From: Oscillospiraceae bacterium
GTDB lineage: Bacteria > Bacillota > Clostridia > Oscillospirales > Oscillospiraceae
Assembly: GCA_017557265.1 (NCBI GenBank)
Contig: JAFZAM010000199.1
Span: forward strand, 1 to 5,223
Direction: 5' to 3'
DNA length: 5,223 bases
Positions 4,655 through 5,223 of this stretch are shown piece by piece. The notes below the pieces were generated by a model. The model did not search any database and was not told the origin of the DNA. It saw only the letters and a list, made by a program, of their open reading frames with translations. Position 1 is the first letter of the stretch. Each line of letters begins with the position of its first letter. The position numbers and the translations under genes are program-made.

Positions 4655-5223
4655 TTCGGGGACCTCCTCGCGACGACGTCCTCCGCCGCGGCGAAGTCGC
4701 GCGGCAGGGTGAGCTTGAAGTTGTCCGGGTCGCCCTCGGTCACGGCGACCTTCATGCCGAGAAGCTCCACCGCCTGCGCGTCGTCGGTGACGCTCTTTTT
4801 CGCGGCGGCGGTGAGCGCGGCCTTTATTAGCTCGGCGTCGAAGGCCTGCGGCGTCTGCGCGCAGGCGAGCGTATCGCGCTTCGGGGTCGAGGAAACGGCC
4901 CCGTCGGCTATAATCTTGACGGTATCGGTGACGGGGACGGCGGGTATCGCCGCGCCCTTTTGCTTAGCGAGCTTGACGACGCGGGAGATGAGCTCCGGCG
5001 TCACGAGCGGACGCGCGCCGTCGTGTATGGCGATGACGGAGGCCTCCTTCGAGGCCGCGAGCGCGCCCTCGAGCGCGGACCTGACGCGGGTGTCGCCTCC
5101 GCAGACGACGGACGCCGTCTTCGTCGGGGCGTATTTGTCGCACAGCTCCATGGCCTCTGCGAGGCGTTCCTCCCTCGTGACGACGACGACCTCTGACACG
5201 TCCGGGCAGGCCTCGCACGCCTC
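4651..5223 (-). CDS. ispD: 2-C-methyl-D-erythritol 4-phosphate cytidylyltransferase, 5' end outside window
   Basis: IspD, which joins methylerythritol 4-phosphate to CTP to form CDP-methylerythritol in the MEP pathway. 190 codons are visible, and the frame stays open to the window edge; relatives have about 225-240 residues, so roughly 40 N-terminal residues are missing, including the glycine-rich CTP-binding loop. Visible signatures are VVVVTREE near the left end of the protein, HDGARPLV, PVTDTVK, the RDTLACAQTPQAF segment with its conserved Arg, TDDAQAVELLG, and DNFKLTLPRDF with the conserved Lys near the C-terminus. A GTG at 5199 could be taken as a start, but the upstream codons continue in frame and the position falls inside the nucleotide-binding fold, so it is an internal Val. 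The stop overlaps the ispF start by ATGA. Confidence 0.97.
   Translation of the reverse strand, partial: EACEACPDVSEVVVVTREERLAEAMELCDKYAPTKTASVVCGGDTRVRSALEGALAASKEASVIAIHDGARPLVTPELISRVVKLAKQKGAAIPAVPVTDTVKIIADGAVSSTPKRDTLACAQTPQAFDAELIKAALTAAAKKSVTDDAQAVELLGMKVAVTEGDPDNFKLTLPRDFAAAEDVVARRSPK
4662..4669 (-). promoter_or_regulatory. Ribosome binding site of ispF
   Basis: GAGGAGGT lies 7 bases upstream of the ispF ATG, inside the last codons of ispD. It is a near-complete match to the anti-Shine-Dalgarno end of 16S rRNA and fixes the start. It suggests ispF can be translated strongly on its own and not just by coupling. Confidence 0.85.

Noticed and set aside
5191..5199. GTG at 5199 as the start of a short IspD
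   Set aside because: The upstream codons are open to the window edge and continue the IspD fold; starting here would remove the CTP-binding loop required for activity.

Overview
The window is GC-rich and contains nine closely packed protein genes, all on the minus strand. It reads as one long co-directional gene cluster from a member of the Bacillota, most likely a high-GC Clostridia lineage. This placement is inferred from two things: the gene for a GerW/YtfJ-type spore protein next to a DUF2953 gene, followed by a DacF-like D,D-carboxypeptidase, and the scpA-scpB pair downstream of an M50-family membrane protease. No RNA gene, mobile element, CRISPR array or long repeat is visible. No gap of more than about 30 bases separates any two genes.

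In the direction of transcription (high to low coordinates) the order is: ispD (5' end outside the window), ispF, engB/ysxC, an M50 site-2-protease-like membrane metalloprotease, scpA, scpB, a DUF2953 membrane protein (ytfI-like), ytfJ/gerW-like, and dacF-like (3' end outside the window). The junctions are an ATGA overlap (ispD/ispF), a 4-base gap (ispF/engB), a 1-base gap (engB/M50), a GTGA overlap (M50/scpA), a 14-base overlap (scpA/scpB), a GTGA overlap (scpB/DUF2953), a 30-base gap (DUF2953/ytfJ), and 3 bases between the ytfJ stop and the proposed dacF start. I see no promoter or terminator inside the cluster, so it probably runs as one transcript or as overlapping ones.

The cluster joins several processes: the MEP route to isoprenoids (ispD, ispF), late 50S ribosome assembly (engB), membrane proteolysis (M50), chromosome condensation and segregation (scpA, scpB with SMC), and sporulation or envelope remodelling (DUF2953, ytfJ, dacF). 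Undecaprenyl phosphate, the lipid carrier for peptidoglycan, comes from the isoprenoid pathway, which gives a loose link to the wall enzyme at the far end. The rest looks like growth-linked housekeeping.

The most notable observations concern translation starts. dacF has no in-frame ATG, GTG or TTG between the ytfJ stop and the mature domain, yet an ATA codon sits at the right distance from a Shine-Dalgarno-like sequence and opens a very convincing signal peptide. In scpA, a near-perfect Shine-Dalgarno sequence overlaps the nominal GTG start and is ideally placed for an ATT three codons downstream. AUA is also used frequently for internal isoleucine despite the high GC content. I found no obviously new multi-gene system; the window otherwise looks like ordinary core-genome sequence.
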